The notes under the pieces: model-generated
Database searches by the model: none
The model's input: the letters and a program-made list of their open reading frames with translations, nothing else
Told to the model about the DNA's origin: nothing
Position numbers and translations under genes: made by a program
Assembly: GCA_017427625.1 (NCBI GenBank)
Contig: JAFRSL010000197.1
Span: 1-11,842, forward strand
Direction of reading: 5' to 3'
Source: Synergistaceae bacterium
GTDB lineage: Bacteria; Synergistota; Synergistia; Synergistales; Aminobacteriaceae
DNA: 11,842 bases
Part shown: positions 5,832 to 11,842 of the stretch, in pieces
How positions within the stretch are numbered: the first letter of the stretch is position 1
Layout of the letters: each line of letters begins with the position of its first letter

Positions 5832-7433
5832 ATGCCCAGAAAAGCAAAATCACAAGAATCAGAAGCACTATCACCAGAAGAATTGATACAGTCAGAAACA
5901 GAACCGAAGAAACGTACACGAAGAAAGAAGGAAGAACAGATACCGATACCCGAATTGACCCCTGAAGAATTAAGCGAGGAAGTACGCGAGATTCAGGAAG
6001 AAGCGCAGTATGATGAACCGGAAGAATTTATGCCGGAGGAACCCGAAGACAGCTACGATGAACCGGACGAGTCCGATGAGCCGGAAGAGCCGGACGAACC
6101 CGATGAGGCTGAAGATTCAGAGCCAAGCGAAAACTCAACGAGGCGCATGAAACGCGGGCGCGAAATGATTCAGCACCCGAAGCCAAAGTACACGTATGCT
6201 ATGCTTTCGTCGAAGAGCGCGGCTGACCTTCGGAGACTTGCTCGCGAAATCGATCCTAGCATTCCCGCTTCACTCAGGAAAGATGACCTGATTATCGCGA
6301 TACTGAAGGCGCAGGCTGAGAGCATGAATTACCGTTTCGGCGGCGGTACTCTTGAGATACTGCCTGAGAATTTCGGTTTCCTAAGGCCGAAAGGAATGCT
6401 GCCGACTGACAGCGATGTTTATCTCTCGTCATCACAGATACGGAGGTTCGGGCTGAGGAACGGCGACGTGATTTGGGGATTGATCCGTCCGCCAAGAGAT
6501 CAGGAACATTACGAGGCATTGCTGAGGGTTGAGACTGTGAATTTCTCCGACCCTGAGCATTCGAGGAAACGCCCAGTTTTCGCGGAACTTACGCCGATTT
6601 TCCCGAACGTAAGACTGAGCCTCGAATATGATCCGAAAGACCTCGCAACAAGACTCGTTGACATGTTCGCGCCCATAGGACTCGGACAGCGCGCATTGAT
6701 TGTCTCGCCTCCGAAAGCAGGAAAGACGACACTCCTTAAGCGGATAGCGCGGGCAATAGCGGCAAATTCACCCGACATAATCATAATGGCACTCCTTATT
6801 GACGAACGCCCCGAAGAAGTTACGGATATTTCCCGCTCGATTGACGGCGAAGTAATTGCGTCAACTTTCGACAGGCCGGCTGATGAACACATAAGGGTTG
6901 CTAACCTTGCGCTTGAGAAGGCAAAGAGACTCGTCGAGGCAAAGAGAGATGTCGTGATTCTTCTTGACTCAATCACGAGGCTTGCGAGGGCTTCAAACCT
7001 AACTGTCCCGCCGTCAGGAAGAACATTGTCGGGCGGACTTGACCCTTCAGGATTGTATTTCCCGAAGAGATTTTTCGGGGCTGCGAGGAACTTTGAGGAG
7101 GGCGGAAGTCTCACGATAATTGGGACTGCGCTCACTGACACAGGCTCACGAATGGACGATGTAATCTACGAGGAGTTCAAGGGCACGGGCAACATGGAGC
7201 TTCATTTGTCGAGGAAGCTGTCGGAGCAGAGAATCTTCCCTTCCATCGACATAACGAAATCGGGGACAAGGCGCGAGGAATTGCTTATACCTGACGAGGA
7301 ACTGAAACGCTTATGGATACTCAGGAAGAGAATCGCGGGGGTTGACGAGGCGGGCGCGCTTAACCTGATTATGGACAAGCTCAGGCAGACTGAGACCAAC
7401 ACAGAATTTCTGAACTCGATAAAACTAGCATAG
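5832..7433 (+). CDS. rho: Transcription termination factor Rho with acidic N-terminal extension
   Basis: Rho is a hexameric RNA helicase that ends transcription at C-rich sites. At 533 residues this one exceeds the roughly 420 of E. coli Rho because of its first 120 residues. These start with a basic stretch (KKRTRRKK, 26-33), followed by an acidic run rich in EP/DE repeats (about 60-100). Next come the Rho N-terminal helical domain (about 123-160) and the cold-shock RNA-binding domain (GTLEILPENFGFLR, 172-185). The ATPase core has Walker A PPKAGKTTL (293-301), Walker B VVILLDS (374-380), and GRTLSGG (396-402). A late KSGTRREELL motif corresponds to the region that touches RNA in the pore. 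The ATG at 5832 has AAGGAA 8 bases upstream. Its stop codon overlaps the ribosome binding site of the next gene. The core is intact. Confidence 0.97.
   Translation: MPRKAKSQESEALSPEELIQSETEPKKRTRRKKEEQIPIPELTPEELSEEVREIQEEAQYDEPEEFMPEEPEDSYDEPDESDEPEEPDEPDEAEDSEPSENSTRRMKRGREMIQHPKPKYTYAMLSSKSAADLRRLAREIDPSIPASLRKDDLIIAILKAQAESMNYRFGGGTLEILPENFGFLRPKGMLPTDSDVYLSSSQIRRFGLRNGDVIWGLIRPPRDQEHYEALLRVETVNFSDPEHSRKRPVFAELTPIFPNVRLSLEYDPKDLATRLVDMFAPIGLGQRALIVSPPKAGKTTLLKRIARAIAANSPDIIIMALLIDERPEEVTDISRSIDGEVIASTFDRPADEHIRVANLALEKAKRLVEAKRDVVILLDSITRLARASNLTVPPSGRTLSGGLDPSGLYFPKRFFGAARNFEEGGSLTIIGTALTDTGSRMDDVIYEEFKGTGNMELHLSRKLSEQRIFPSIDITKSGTRREELLIPDEELKRLWILRKRIAGVDEAGALNLIMDKLRQTETNTEFLNSIKLA
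6003..6125 (+). repeat. Degenerate acidic repeat within rho
   Basis: Codons about 59-99 of rho are built from imperfect units of the GAxCCGGAxGAG type, encoding EPDE/EPEE/DEPD repeats. The DNA repeat is degenerate, suggesting old expansion under selection for acidic, disordered character rather than recent slippage. Confidence 0.6.
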
Positions 7434-7445
7434 GAGGAGTAAGAA

Positions 7446-8672
7446 TTGAACAGTGAAATAATAACCTCAGTGTCAAAACTGGAACACTCAATGACTGAGG
7501 CATTGATACGTTTGTGCAGAATACCTGCTGTCTCTCCGCACAACGGCGGAACAGGTGAGGACGCAAAGATTCTCGAACTCGCTAAAATCATCACCGACAT
7601 CGGCTTAAGGAACATCACCGTCAGAGTCGAGCATGTTGACGACGAAGCAGCACTCTCAGGTAGAAGAGAGTCATTGTTCCTTGAGTATCCCGGGAAGAAA
7701 TCGCAGAGAATTTGCATACTCTCACACATTGATGTTGTACCTGAGGGAGACAGAAATGCGTGGACGCTTGATCCATTCAAGCCTGAAGTTAGAGGCTCAA
7801 GGATTTACGGGCGCGGTGTAAGCGACAACGGAATGTGCCTCGTTGCATCGCTGTTTGCTCTGAAGGCCTTTCAGGACGCTGGGATTACGCCGGAATACAC
7901 GGTGCTTCTAGCGTTTGTTTCTGACGAGGAAATGGGAAGCCACTACGGACTTGAACAGCTCATTGAACGCGACATCTTCCGGGCTGATGATCTCGTTGTT
8001 GTTCCTGACTCTGGAAACGATGCCGGAGATTTCATCGAGATTGCGGAGAAAGCAATGTGGAGGCTTAAATTTACGGTGAGTGGAAAGCAGGTACATGCCG
8101 CGCAACCTCATCTCGGTGTGAACGCTTGCAGGGCTGCGAATATTCTCGCTCATGAGGTTGACGAAGCACTTCACGCTAAGTTCACTCAGAGGAATGACAC
8201 ATTTGAGCCGCCATTCTCGACGTTTGAGCCGACGAGGAGACGCGCAAATGTCCCGGCCGTCAACATCGTACCGGGCGTTGAAGTTTTCGAGTTCGACTGC
8301 CGCGTGTTGCCGGAAGTTTCGCTTGACGAGGCGGAAGAAGTTGTGAGGAAGATCATCGCTGATGTTGAGGCTAGGACGGGCGCGAAGGTTGAACTTGAGA
8401 TTGAGAGGACTGATGCGGCTGAACCTACTAGCCCGGACTCGGAAGTGTGCCGTATGCTTGTGAGGAACGTCCGTGAGGTCTTGGGTGTTGAGCCTAAGAC
8501 TGGAGGAGTCGGCGGGGGGACTTTCGCGGTCTTCTTCAGGAAAAAGGGTATACCTGCTGTAGTATGGGCGCAGGAATGCGATGGTGTTGCACATCAGCCG
8601 GACGAGTACACGGAGATTTCGTACTTGGTGAACAACGCAAAGGTCTTCGCGCTAATGATGGCGGGGAAATAG
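7446..8672 (+). CDS. M20-family metallopeptidase/deacylase (ArgE/DapE-like)
   Basis: This 408-residue protein belongs to the M20 family of two-metal hydrolases, which cleave peptides or N-acyl amino acids in the cytoplasm. Metal ligands and catalytic residues can be placed: H94 and D96 in LSHIDVVPEGD, D127 in GRGVSDNG, E161/E162 in VSDEEMG, D188 in VVPDSGND, and a C-terminal His in GVAHQPDEY. A dimerisation domain starts around residue 205 (FTVSGKQVHAAQPH). Exact substrate cannot be read from sequence; dipeptidase, succinyl-diaminopimelate desuccinylase-like or aminoacylase roles are possible. The start is TTG at 7446, supported by GGAGGAG 7 bases upstream, which itself overlaps the rho stop codon, so translation is probably coupled with rho. 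No signal peptide. A terminator hairpin follows. Confidence 0.9.
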   Translation: MNSEIITSVSKLEHSMTEALIRLCRIPAVSPHNGGTGEDAKILELAKIITDIGLRNITVRVEHVDDEAALSGRRESLFLEYPGKKSQRICILSHIDVVPEGDRNAWTLDPFKPEVRGSRIYGRGVSDNGMCLVASLFALKAFQDAGITPEYTVLLAFVSDEEMGSHYGLEQLIERDIFRADDLVVVPDSGNDAGDFIEIAEKAMWRLKFTVSGKQVHAAQPHLGVNACRAANILAHEVDEALHAKFTQRNDTFEPPFSTFEPTRRRANVPAVNIVPGVEVFEFDCRVLPEVSLDEAEEVVRKIIADVEARTGAKVELEIERTDAAEPTSPDSEVCRMLVRNVREVLGVEPKTGGVGGGTFAVFFRKKGIPAVVWAQECDGVAHQPDEYTEISYLVNNAKVFALMMAGK

Positions 8673-8677
8673 CTATT

Positions 8678-8711
8678 CCCCCGTCATTAACGCACGGGGG
8701 CTTCTATTCTT
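8678..8711. terminator. Hairpin terminator shared by convergent genes
   Basis: CCCCCGT (8678-8684) and ACGGGGG (8694-8700) form a perfect 7-bp GC-rich stem with a 9-base loop. On the plus strand it is followed by a moderately T-rich stretch (CTTCTATTCTT). It lies between the stops of the M20 gene and the converging regulator gene, so it can serve both directions, though the minus side has no T run. Confidence 0.7.
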
Positions 8712-8715
8712 GACA

Positions 8716-9381
8716 TCACTTCGCGGGCTGCTGAATCCATACTGCGGCGGCCTCGTTGAGCGGCAGGCTGACAGTATCATGTGATAGCTGACATGTGAAA
8801 GTCTCGTCATCATTGTCAATCAGCTTAACTTCCGCGCCAATCACAAAGCCTTTCTTCACGAGCTGTTTACGGAGAGGCTCATCGGCGGTAATCCTCAAGA
8901 TTGCACCCTCAGAACCGGAATCGCAAAGTGTCAGTGGGACGGGCGCAAGTAAAACGGGCTTCTCAATCGCTAGGAAAATCTCGTCAACCCAAGGCTGATG
9001 CTCTGCCCTTGCCTTCCTGAAATATTCGAGCAAAGCATAGAGCCTTTCCTCCGTAACTGCGTCAACATAGTGTTCCATTGAGCAGGCCATTTCCGATGAG
9101 TGGTCGCGGTCAAGCCCAAGCATCTCGTGGAAGAATGCCCTGAATCCCTCATGCCTGTGGAAGACCGTCATCCCTCTTCTTCGTCCGGCATCGGTAAGGT
9201 GCAAGTTCCCGTAGCGTTCATGCTTGACGAGTTCAAGCTCGACGAGTTTCTGAACTGTTGCGGTTACTGTGCCTTTCGTTATCTTTAGGCGGTCGGCAAG
9301 GTCAGTTACTGTAACTTTCCTGCCGGTGCTTTCAAGCAGGAATAATTCCTCTAGGTAGTCCTCAATTCTTGGGGACAGCAT
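8716..9381 (-). CDS. DtxR/MntR-family metal-dependent transcriptional repressor with FeoA-like C-terminal domain
   Basis: This 221-residue regulator has an N-terminal winged helix-turn-helix (about 5-65; LADRLKITKGTVTATVQKL is the recognition region). A metal-binding dimerisation domain (about 70-140) and a C-terminal SH3-like/FeoA domain (about 145-217) follow. Metal ligands can be matched to known relatives: D8, E11 and H77 as in B. subtilis MntR, and C100, E103, H104 in the motif CSMEH. The cysteine corresponds to DtxR C102 where MntR has glutamate. It is therefore a DtxR-family metal sensor, but iron versus manganese is not settled. The ATG at 9381 is preceded by AGAGGTGAT, a near-perfect Shine-Dalgarno. 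It lies downstream of a transporter operon on the same strand, and an inverted repeat overlaps its leader. Confidence 0.9.
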   Translation of the reverse strand: MLSPRIEDYLEELFLLESTGRKVTVTDLADRLKITKGTVTATVQKLVELELVKHERYGNLHLTDAGRRRGMTVFHRHEGFRAFFHEMLGLDRDHSSEMACSMEHYVDAVTEERLYALLEYFRKARAEHQPWVDEIFLAIEKPVLLAPVPLTLCDSGSEGAILRITADEPLRKQLVKKGFVIGAEVKLIDNDDETFTCQLSHDTVSLPLNEAAAVWIQQPAK

Positions 9382-9389
9382 AATATCAC

Positions 9390-9441
9390 CTCTAATTCTC
9401 GTTAGTTTTAGAGTGTATCACAGCGGGGAGCTAATTGTCTT
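9390..9441 (-). promoter_or_regulatory. Possible promoter and self-operator of the DtxR-family gene
   Basis: CTCTAA (9390-9395) and TTAGAG (9408-9413) form a 24-bp interrupted palindrome, with a further TTAG at 9402-9405. On the minus strand a weak promoter reads AAGACA (9436-9441), an 18-base spacer and TACACT (9412-9417), the last preceded by TG as in extended -10 sites. The palindrome would start at the -10 and reach the Shine-Dalgarno (9385-9393), a natural place for autorepression. Members of this family bind palindromes containing TTAG/CTAA-like arms. Inference from position and symmetry only. Confidence 0.35.
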
Positions 9442-9609
9442 GATGTGAAACTGTTTTCTTACATCTTCTGTCTCCCTGTCGAAGTAGGCTATATGTTCCT
9501 CAATCGTCATGTCCTTGATTTCCTCCCATATTTTTCGGCGGATTGCATCAACTTCGGCCTCTATGGGATCCATCTCTGTAGGTCCTTCATCCTTAAAGTA
9601 ATTTAGCAT
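9418..9609 (-). CDS. Small antitoxin-like protein, copy B
   Basis: This 63-residue acidic/basic helical protein is a diverged duplicate of the gene at 9894. The two share the identical block EMDPIEAEVDAIRRKIWEE (13-31 here). The ATG at 9609 has GGAGG about 10 bases upstream. It overlaps the end of the truncated toxin copy B by 17 bases. The arrangement, a small charged protein translationally coupled to a PIN-domain gene, suggests an antitoxin. No DNA-binding fold is evident, and I do not recognise a named family. It remains open although its partner toxin has lost its catalytic half. The C-terminal half has diverged more than the N-terminal half and is shorter than in copy A. Confidence 0.65.
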   Translation of the reverse strand: MLNYFKDEGPTEMDPIEAEVDAIRRKIWEEIKDMTIEEHIAYFDRETEDVRKQFHIKTISSPL

Positions 9610-9871
9610 AATCGAATACCTCCTCCGCTCCAGTTCGTGGAGAAAGTATTATTATCCCGTACTCATCAATCAGAGACAGCATATTAGTGCGCTTAGGTTC
9701 TTCTGCCTTGTCCAGCTCATCAGTAACATATTTCGATGTGTATCCAGCAAATTGCCCATCTCTCACAGCCTCGAAAATCCTAACGACATCCTCATGACCC
9801 TTACGTTCGTCAAAGAACCAGTTGAATGTCGTCGTTTCAAGATACAGCTTCAGCTTGAAATTTTCCCACAT
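9593..9871 (-). pseudogene. PIN-domain toxin copy B with internal in-frame deletion
   Basis: The 92 residues begin like copy A (LYLETTTFNWF, GYTSKYVTDELDKAEEPKR) up to IIILSPR, then jump directly to AEEVFDY, which in copy A lies near the C terminus. A net 69 codons are missing. The lost part contains the second acidic half of the PIN active site (D105 and D118 of copy A). What remains has only the first strand-helix unit with E12 and the TDE acidic site, so ribonuclease activity is not expected. The frame stays open and the start is good (ATG at 9871, GGAG 8 bases upstream), so a small protein may still be made and could bind the antitoxin. Its main use may be to couple translation to antitoxin copy B. 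Confidence 0.8.
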
Positions 9872-9893
9872 ATAGATACTCCGTGTGTTTATA

Positions 9894-10133
9894 TCACAGT
9901 GAGGCGTAATCCTCGTAAATTCTTGGTCTGTATCCTAATTTTGCGGGTTGCAGTCGGCTCGTCTTCATGTGAAACTCCTGAATTATGGGGTCTGTGCGGC
10001 GTATAAGGTCTGCAATCCTCTCATCGGGGGTCATGTGCTTCGTCTCCTCCCATATTTTGCGACGTATAGCATCAACCTCAGCCTCTATCGGGTCCATCTC
10101 TTTGAGTTCCTCTTCCTCGAAAAAATTGCTCAT
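9894..10133 (-). CDS. Small antitoxin-like protein, copy A
   Basis: This 79-residue protein starts MSNFFEEEELKEMD. I chose the ATG at 10133 because GGAGGTG (10144-10150 on the plus strand) lies at 10 bases; the upstream TTG at 10142 is almost on top of it. Residues 12-30 are identical to copy B (EMDPIEAEVDAIRRKIWEE), followed by a helix-rich stretch (MTPDERIADLIRRTD) and a basic, tyrosine-containing tail. It overlaps the end of the full-length PIN toxin gene by 56 bases in another frame, so translation is coupled. Antitoxin function is inferred from size, charge and pairing with a PIN protein. Toxin-first order is the reverse of most vapBC operons. Confidence 0.7.
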   Translation of the reverse strand: MSNFFEEEELKEMDPIEAEVDAIRRKIWEETKHMTPDERIADLIRRTDPIIQEFHMKTSRLQPAKLGYRPRIYEDYASL

Positions 10134-10614
10134 AATAATCAAACACCTCCTCTGCTGTGAAAAACATTATTCCCTTTAGATTTCTGTGGCTGTTAATTTC
10201 GGGGATTAATGCTTTTGTCTTTTCTCTGTTAATGTGATGGAATTTATACGACACAATCGCATCTAACTCATGGAGCGACGCAAGAGCAATGTGAAGGCTG
10301 TCATACATCTGCGACTTCGGTATTATGCCTTCCTCGATATAATTTCCTGCCAGCATTTCCGTTTCAATTCTGGGAGAGAGCATTATTATCCCGTACTCGT
10401 CAATAAGATTAAGCATATTTGTGCGCTTAGGTTCTTCTGCCTTGTCCAGCTCATCAGTAACATAGCGAGACGTGTACCCCACAAACTGCCCTGCCTTAAC
10501 CGCCTCGAAAAGCCTCACAACATCCTCATGGCCCGGTCTAGGATCAATGAACCAGTTGAACGTCGTCGTCTCAAGGTACAGTCTCAGCTTGAAATTTTCC
10601 CACATGTCAGTCAT
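10078..10614 (-). CDS. PIN-domain ribonuclease toxin (VapC-like), copy A
   Basis: This 178-residue PIN-domain protein probably cuts RNA, as VapC toxins do. The first acidic site is an E rather than D (E15 in LYLETTTFNWF), as in the PIN subgroup beginning YLETS/T. Others are E55 (VTDELDKAE), D105 (QMYDSLHIALA) and D118 (LHELDAIVSYKFHHINR). All four candidate acidic positions are present. The final about 20 residues are read through the start of the antitoxin gene and may be an overprinted tail. The ATG at 10614 lies inside the end of the ABC ATPase gene (ATGACTGA overlap) with AAGGGG 7 bases upstream. The MWENF start nine bases later matches copy B but has worse spacing. Expression thus appears tied to the transporter operon. 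VapC assignment is by fold; target RNA unknown. Confidence 0.82.
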   Translation of the reverse strand: MTDMWENFKLRLYLETTTFNWFIDPRPGHEDVVRLFEAVKAGQFVGYTSRYVTDELDKAEEPKRTNMLNLIDEYGIIMLSPRIETEMLAGNYIEEGIIPKSQMYDSLHIALASLHELDAIVSYKFHHINREKTKALIPEINSHRNLKGIMFFTAEEVFDYYEQFFRGRGTQRDGPDRG

Positions 10615-11320
10615 CTTTCTTCCCCTTCAGCTTCAATGCCTCCCCAAATGTCGCGGACTGGTCAACATCTCCGACAATCCTCCCGTGTTCGAGAATTATT
10701 TTGCGCTGTGCAACGTCCCCAACTTCAGGGTCATGAGTAACAACGATGATTGTAACTCCCTCATCATGAAGTCTCCGGAAAATGTCAACAACAATTCCTT
10801 CGTTCTCCTCGTCAAGATTCCCTGTTGGCTCGTCTCCCAGCAATATCTGAGGCGAGTTTATGAGTGCGCGTGCAATACAAACCCTCTGCTGTTCACCGCC
10901 CGAAAGCTGCGCCGGCAAATGATGCGCCCTGTCTGAAAGTCCAACCTTAGCGAGTGCTTCCATTGCCTCATCCTCGTCCGGCATACTGTGATAGTACTGT
11001 GCCACCATGACGTTCTCAACAGCACTCAAGTAGCTTATGAGGTGGAACTGCTGGAATATCAGCCCGATTTTGTCGCGGCGAATCCTCGTGAGGTTTCCTG
11101 CGTTCTCGGTGCTGATGTCAGTCCCGTCGAGTATAACGCTTCCCAATGACGGCGTATCCATACAGCCGATTATGTTTATCATCGTCGTCTTTCCAGAACC
11201 CGAAGGCCCCATTATCGAGAGCCAATCCCCTGCATTAACGCTGAGATTTATATCTGCAAGTGCTTTCAAGTTCCCGTAAATCTTCGACACGTTCTTGAGT
11301 TCCAAAATTTTCTTCGGCAT
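10607..11320 (-). CDS. ABC transporter ATP-binding protein, LolD/MacB type
   Basis: This 237-residue ATPase powers an FtsX-type transporter. Motifs are complete: Walker A GPSGSGKTT (38-46), Q-loop Q90 in IFQQFHL, signature LSGGEQQR (139-146), Walker B ILLGDEP (159-165) and the switch histidine H196 in VVTHD. ATPases of this group work with permeases in lipoprotein release, efflux or, in P19/FTR1-type iron systems, metal uptake. The permease gene ends 3 bases before its ATG (stop 11324-11326), so the two are coupled. GGGAG lies within the permease end as ribosome binding site. The 3' end overlaps the toxin start. The downstream DtxR-family gene hints at a metal role, but this cannot be decided from the ATPase. 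Confidence 0.92.
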   Translation of the reverse strand: MPKKILELKNVSKIYGNLKALADINLSVNAGDWLSIMGPSGSGKTTMINIIGCMDTPSLGSVILDGTDISTENAGNLTRIRRDKIGLIFQQFHLISYLSAVENVMVAQYYHSMPDEDEAMEALAKVGLSDRAHHLPAQLSGGEQQRVCIARALINSPQILLGDEPTGNLDEENEGIVVDIFRRLHDEGVTIIVVTHDPEVGDVAQRKIILEHGRIVGDVDQSATFGEALKLKGKKDD

Positions 11321-11323
11321 TTC

Positions 11324-11842
11324 CTATTCTCCCTTCAGGACTATCGCGGGGTGTATGTCCATTACCCTGCGTACTGGTATTATTGAAGCGGCTACTGTTA
11401 TGATGATGAACACTGCTATCGTTGCGGGGATTAGTGCCCACTGGAAATTTATCCCGCGACCGAAAACGTTTAGGCTCACCCTCAGCGCGAACTCGAAGCC
11501 CAAGAATACCCCGAGCGCACCGCCGATAAGCCCGAGCATTACACCCTCACCAAGAAGTTCTCCCATTACGAGCTTATTCTCCGCGCCGAGTGCTTTCTTC
11601 AGCGCAATCTCACGCCGCCTTTCAGCAACCATGGCCGTCATCGTCGTGTAAACCGAAATCATGGTTATGATGAGTACGACGACAGTAACCAGCAGCACAA
11701 GAGCCTGCAATTTCCCCAACACTATATCCTGCGACTGAGTGAGCCTCCTCACAGCTCGCGGCATAAGTTCGGGAATATCGCGCTCGATCCTTGCCGACAA
11801 TTCCGAGAGTTCAACAGCGTCAGCAACAATGCTGCACTCGAT
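11324..11842 (-). CDS. FtsX-family ABC permease, C-terminal part (cut by window edge)
   Basis: The reading frame is open to the end of the window, so the start is missing; 172 residues are visible. They contain the typical FtsX/MacB C-terminal domain: a first transmembrane helix (LVLLVTVVVLIITMISVYT), the conserved cytoplasmic motif AERRREIALKKALGA, a second helix (VMLGLIGGALGVFLGF), and a third (ALIPATIAVFIIITVAASI) before the short tail ending VLKGE. Its stop is 3 bases before the ATPase gene, and together they form the transporter. Upstream visible residues (IECSIVADAVELSELSAR) belong to the large extracytoplasmic domain. Substrate is unknown; efflux, lipoprotein transport and metal uptake are all possible. 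Confidence 0.9.
   Translation of the reverse strand: MECSIVADAVELSELSARIERDIPELMPRAVRRLTQSQDIVLGKLQALVLLVTVVVLIITMISVYTTMTAMVAERRREIALKKALGAENKLVMGELLGEGVMLGLIGGALGVFLGFEFALRVSLNVFGRGINFQWALIPATIAVFIIITVAASIIPVRRVMDIHPAIVLKGE

Larger units (their letters stand above)
9418..9871 (-). repeat. Tandem duplicate of the PIN toxin/antitoxin module, copy B
   Basis: The module at 9894-10614 is repeated here in the same orientation. For example, a stretch around 9693-9730 is nearly identical to 10421-10458, including GTCCAGCTCATCAGTAAC. Copy B is shorter because of a net in-frame loss of 69 codons in the toxin gene and a shorter antitoxin end. Confidence 0.85.
9894..10614 (-). repeat. Tandem duplicate of the PIN toxin/antitoxin module, copy A
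   Basis: This is the complete member of the tandem duplication; the other copy is at 9418-9871, 22 bases further along the transcript. The two copies share toxin N-terminal parts and the antitoxin core at both protein and DNA level. Confidence 0.85.

Noticed and set aside
6509..7141. 210-codon open frame antisense to rho
   Set aside because: It lies wholly opposite the conserved ATPase core of rho, has no recognisable domain or ribosome binding site, and reflects codon bias.
7908..8594. 228-codon open frame antisense to the M20 peptidase gene
   Set aside because: It is opposite a gene with complete metal-site motifs, and its translation shows no family features.
10140..10142. TTG start for antitoxin copy A
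   Set aside because: It lies one base from the Shine-Dalgarno, whereas the ATG at 10133 has proper spacing and matches the position of the copy B start.
10270..10936. Two overlapping plus-strand open frames opposite the toxin and ATPase genes
   Set aside because: Both are antisense to well-supported genes and their translations resemble no protein family.

Overview
The window looks like a bacterial chromosome segment from an anaerobe. A sodium-pumping acyl-CoA decarboxylase operon, a Rho factor with a long acidic N-terminal region, many AGG/AGA codons and moderate GC together suggest a member of the Synergistota or a similar gut or rumen anaerobe. That assignment is an inference; no rRNA or tRNA is present to fix it.

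Region 1 (1-2457, minus strand) is a decarboxylase operon: mmdA (carboxyltransferase), an OadG-type one-helix membrane subunit and a biotin carrier protein, followed by a good intrinsic terminator. The membrane beta subunit that would complete the pump is not in the window. Region 2 (2458-4001) holds divergent promoters and a solitary TnpB element (RuvC nuclease, no TnpA). The element sits directly behind a strong promoter, a strong ribosome binding site and a 9-codon mini-ORF, which probably once served the gene now downstream.

Region 3 (4002-8672, plus strand) carries an unrecognised exported protein with a C-terminal coiled coil, ATP-dependent 6-phosphofructokinase, transcription terminator Rho and an M20 metallopeptidase. 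It ends in a hairpin shared with the convergent gene.

Region 4 (8716-11842, minus strand) reads, in transcription order: an FtsX-type permease (cut by the window edge), a LolD/MacB-type ATPase, a PIN-domain toxin overlapping a small antitoxin-like gene, a second diverged copy of that pair in which the toxin has lost 69 codons, and a DtxR/MntR-family metal regulator with a possible self-operator. The transporter, toxin pairs and regulator are packed tightly, with several stop/start overlaps, so most are probably co-transcribed. The most interesting parts are the duplicated, toxin-first PIN module with one decayed copy, the TnpB insertion into a promoter-gene junction, and the A10 tract in oadG where slippage in either direction leads almost at once to a stop.
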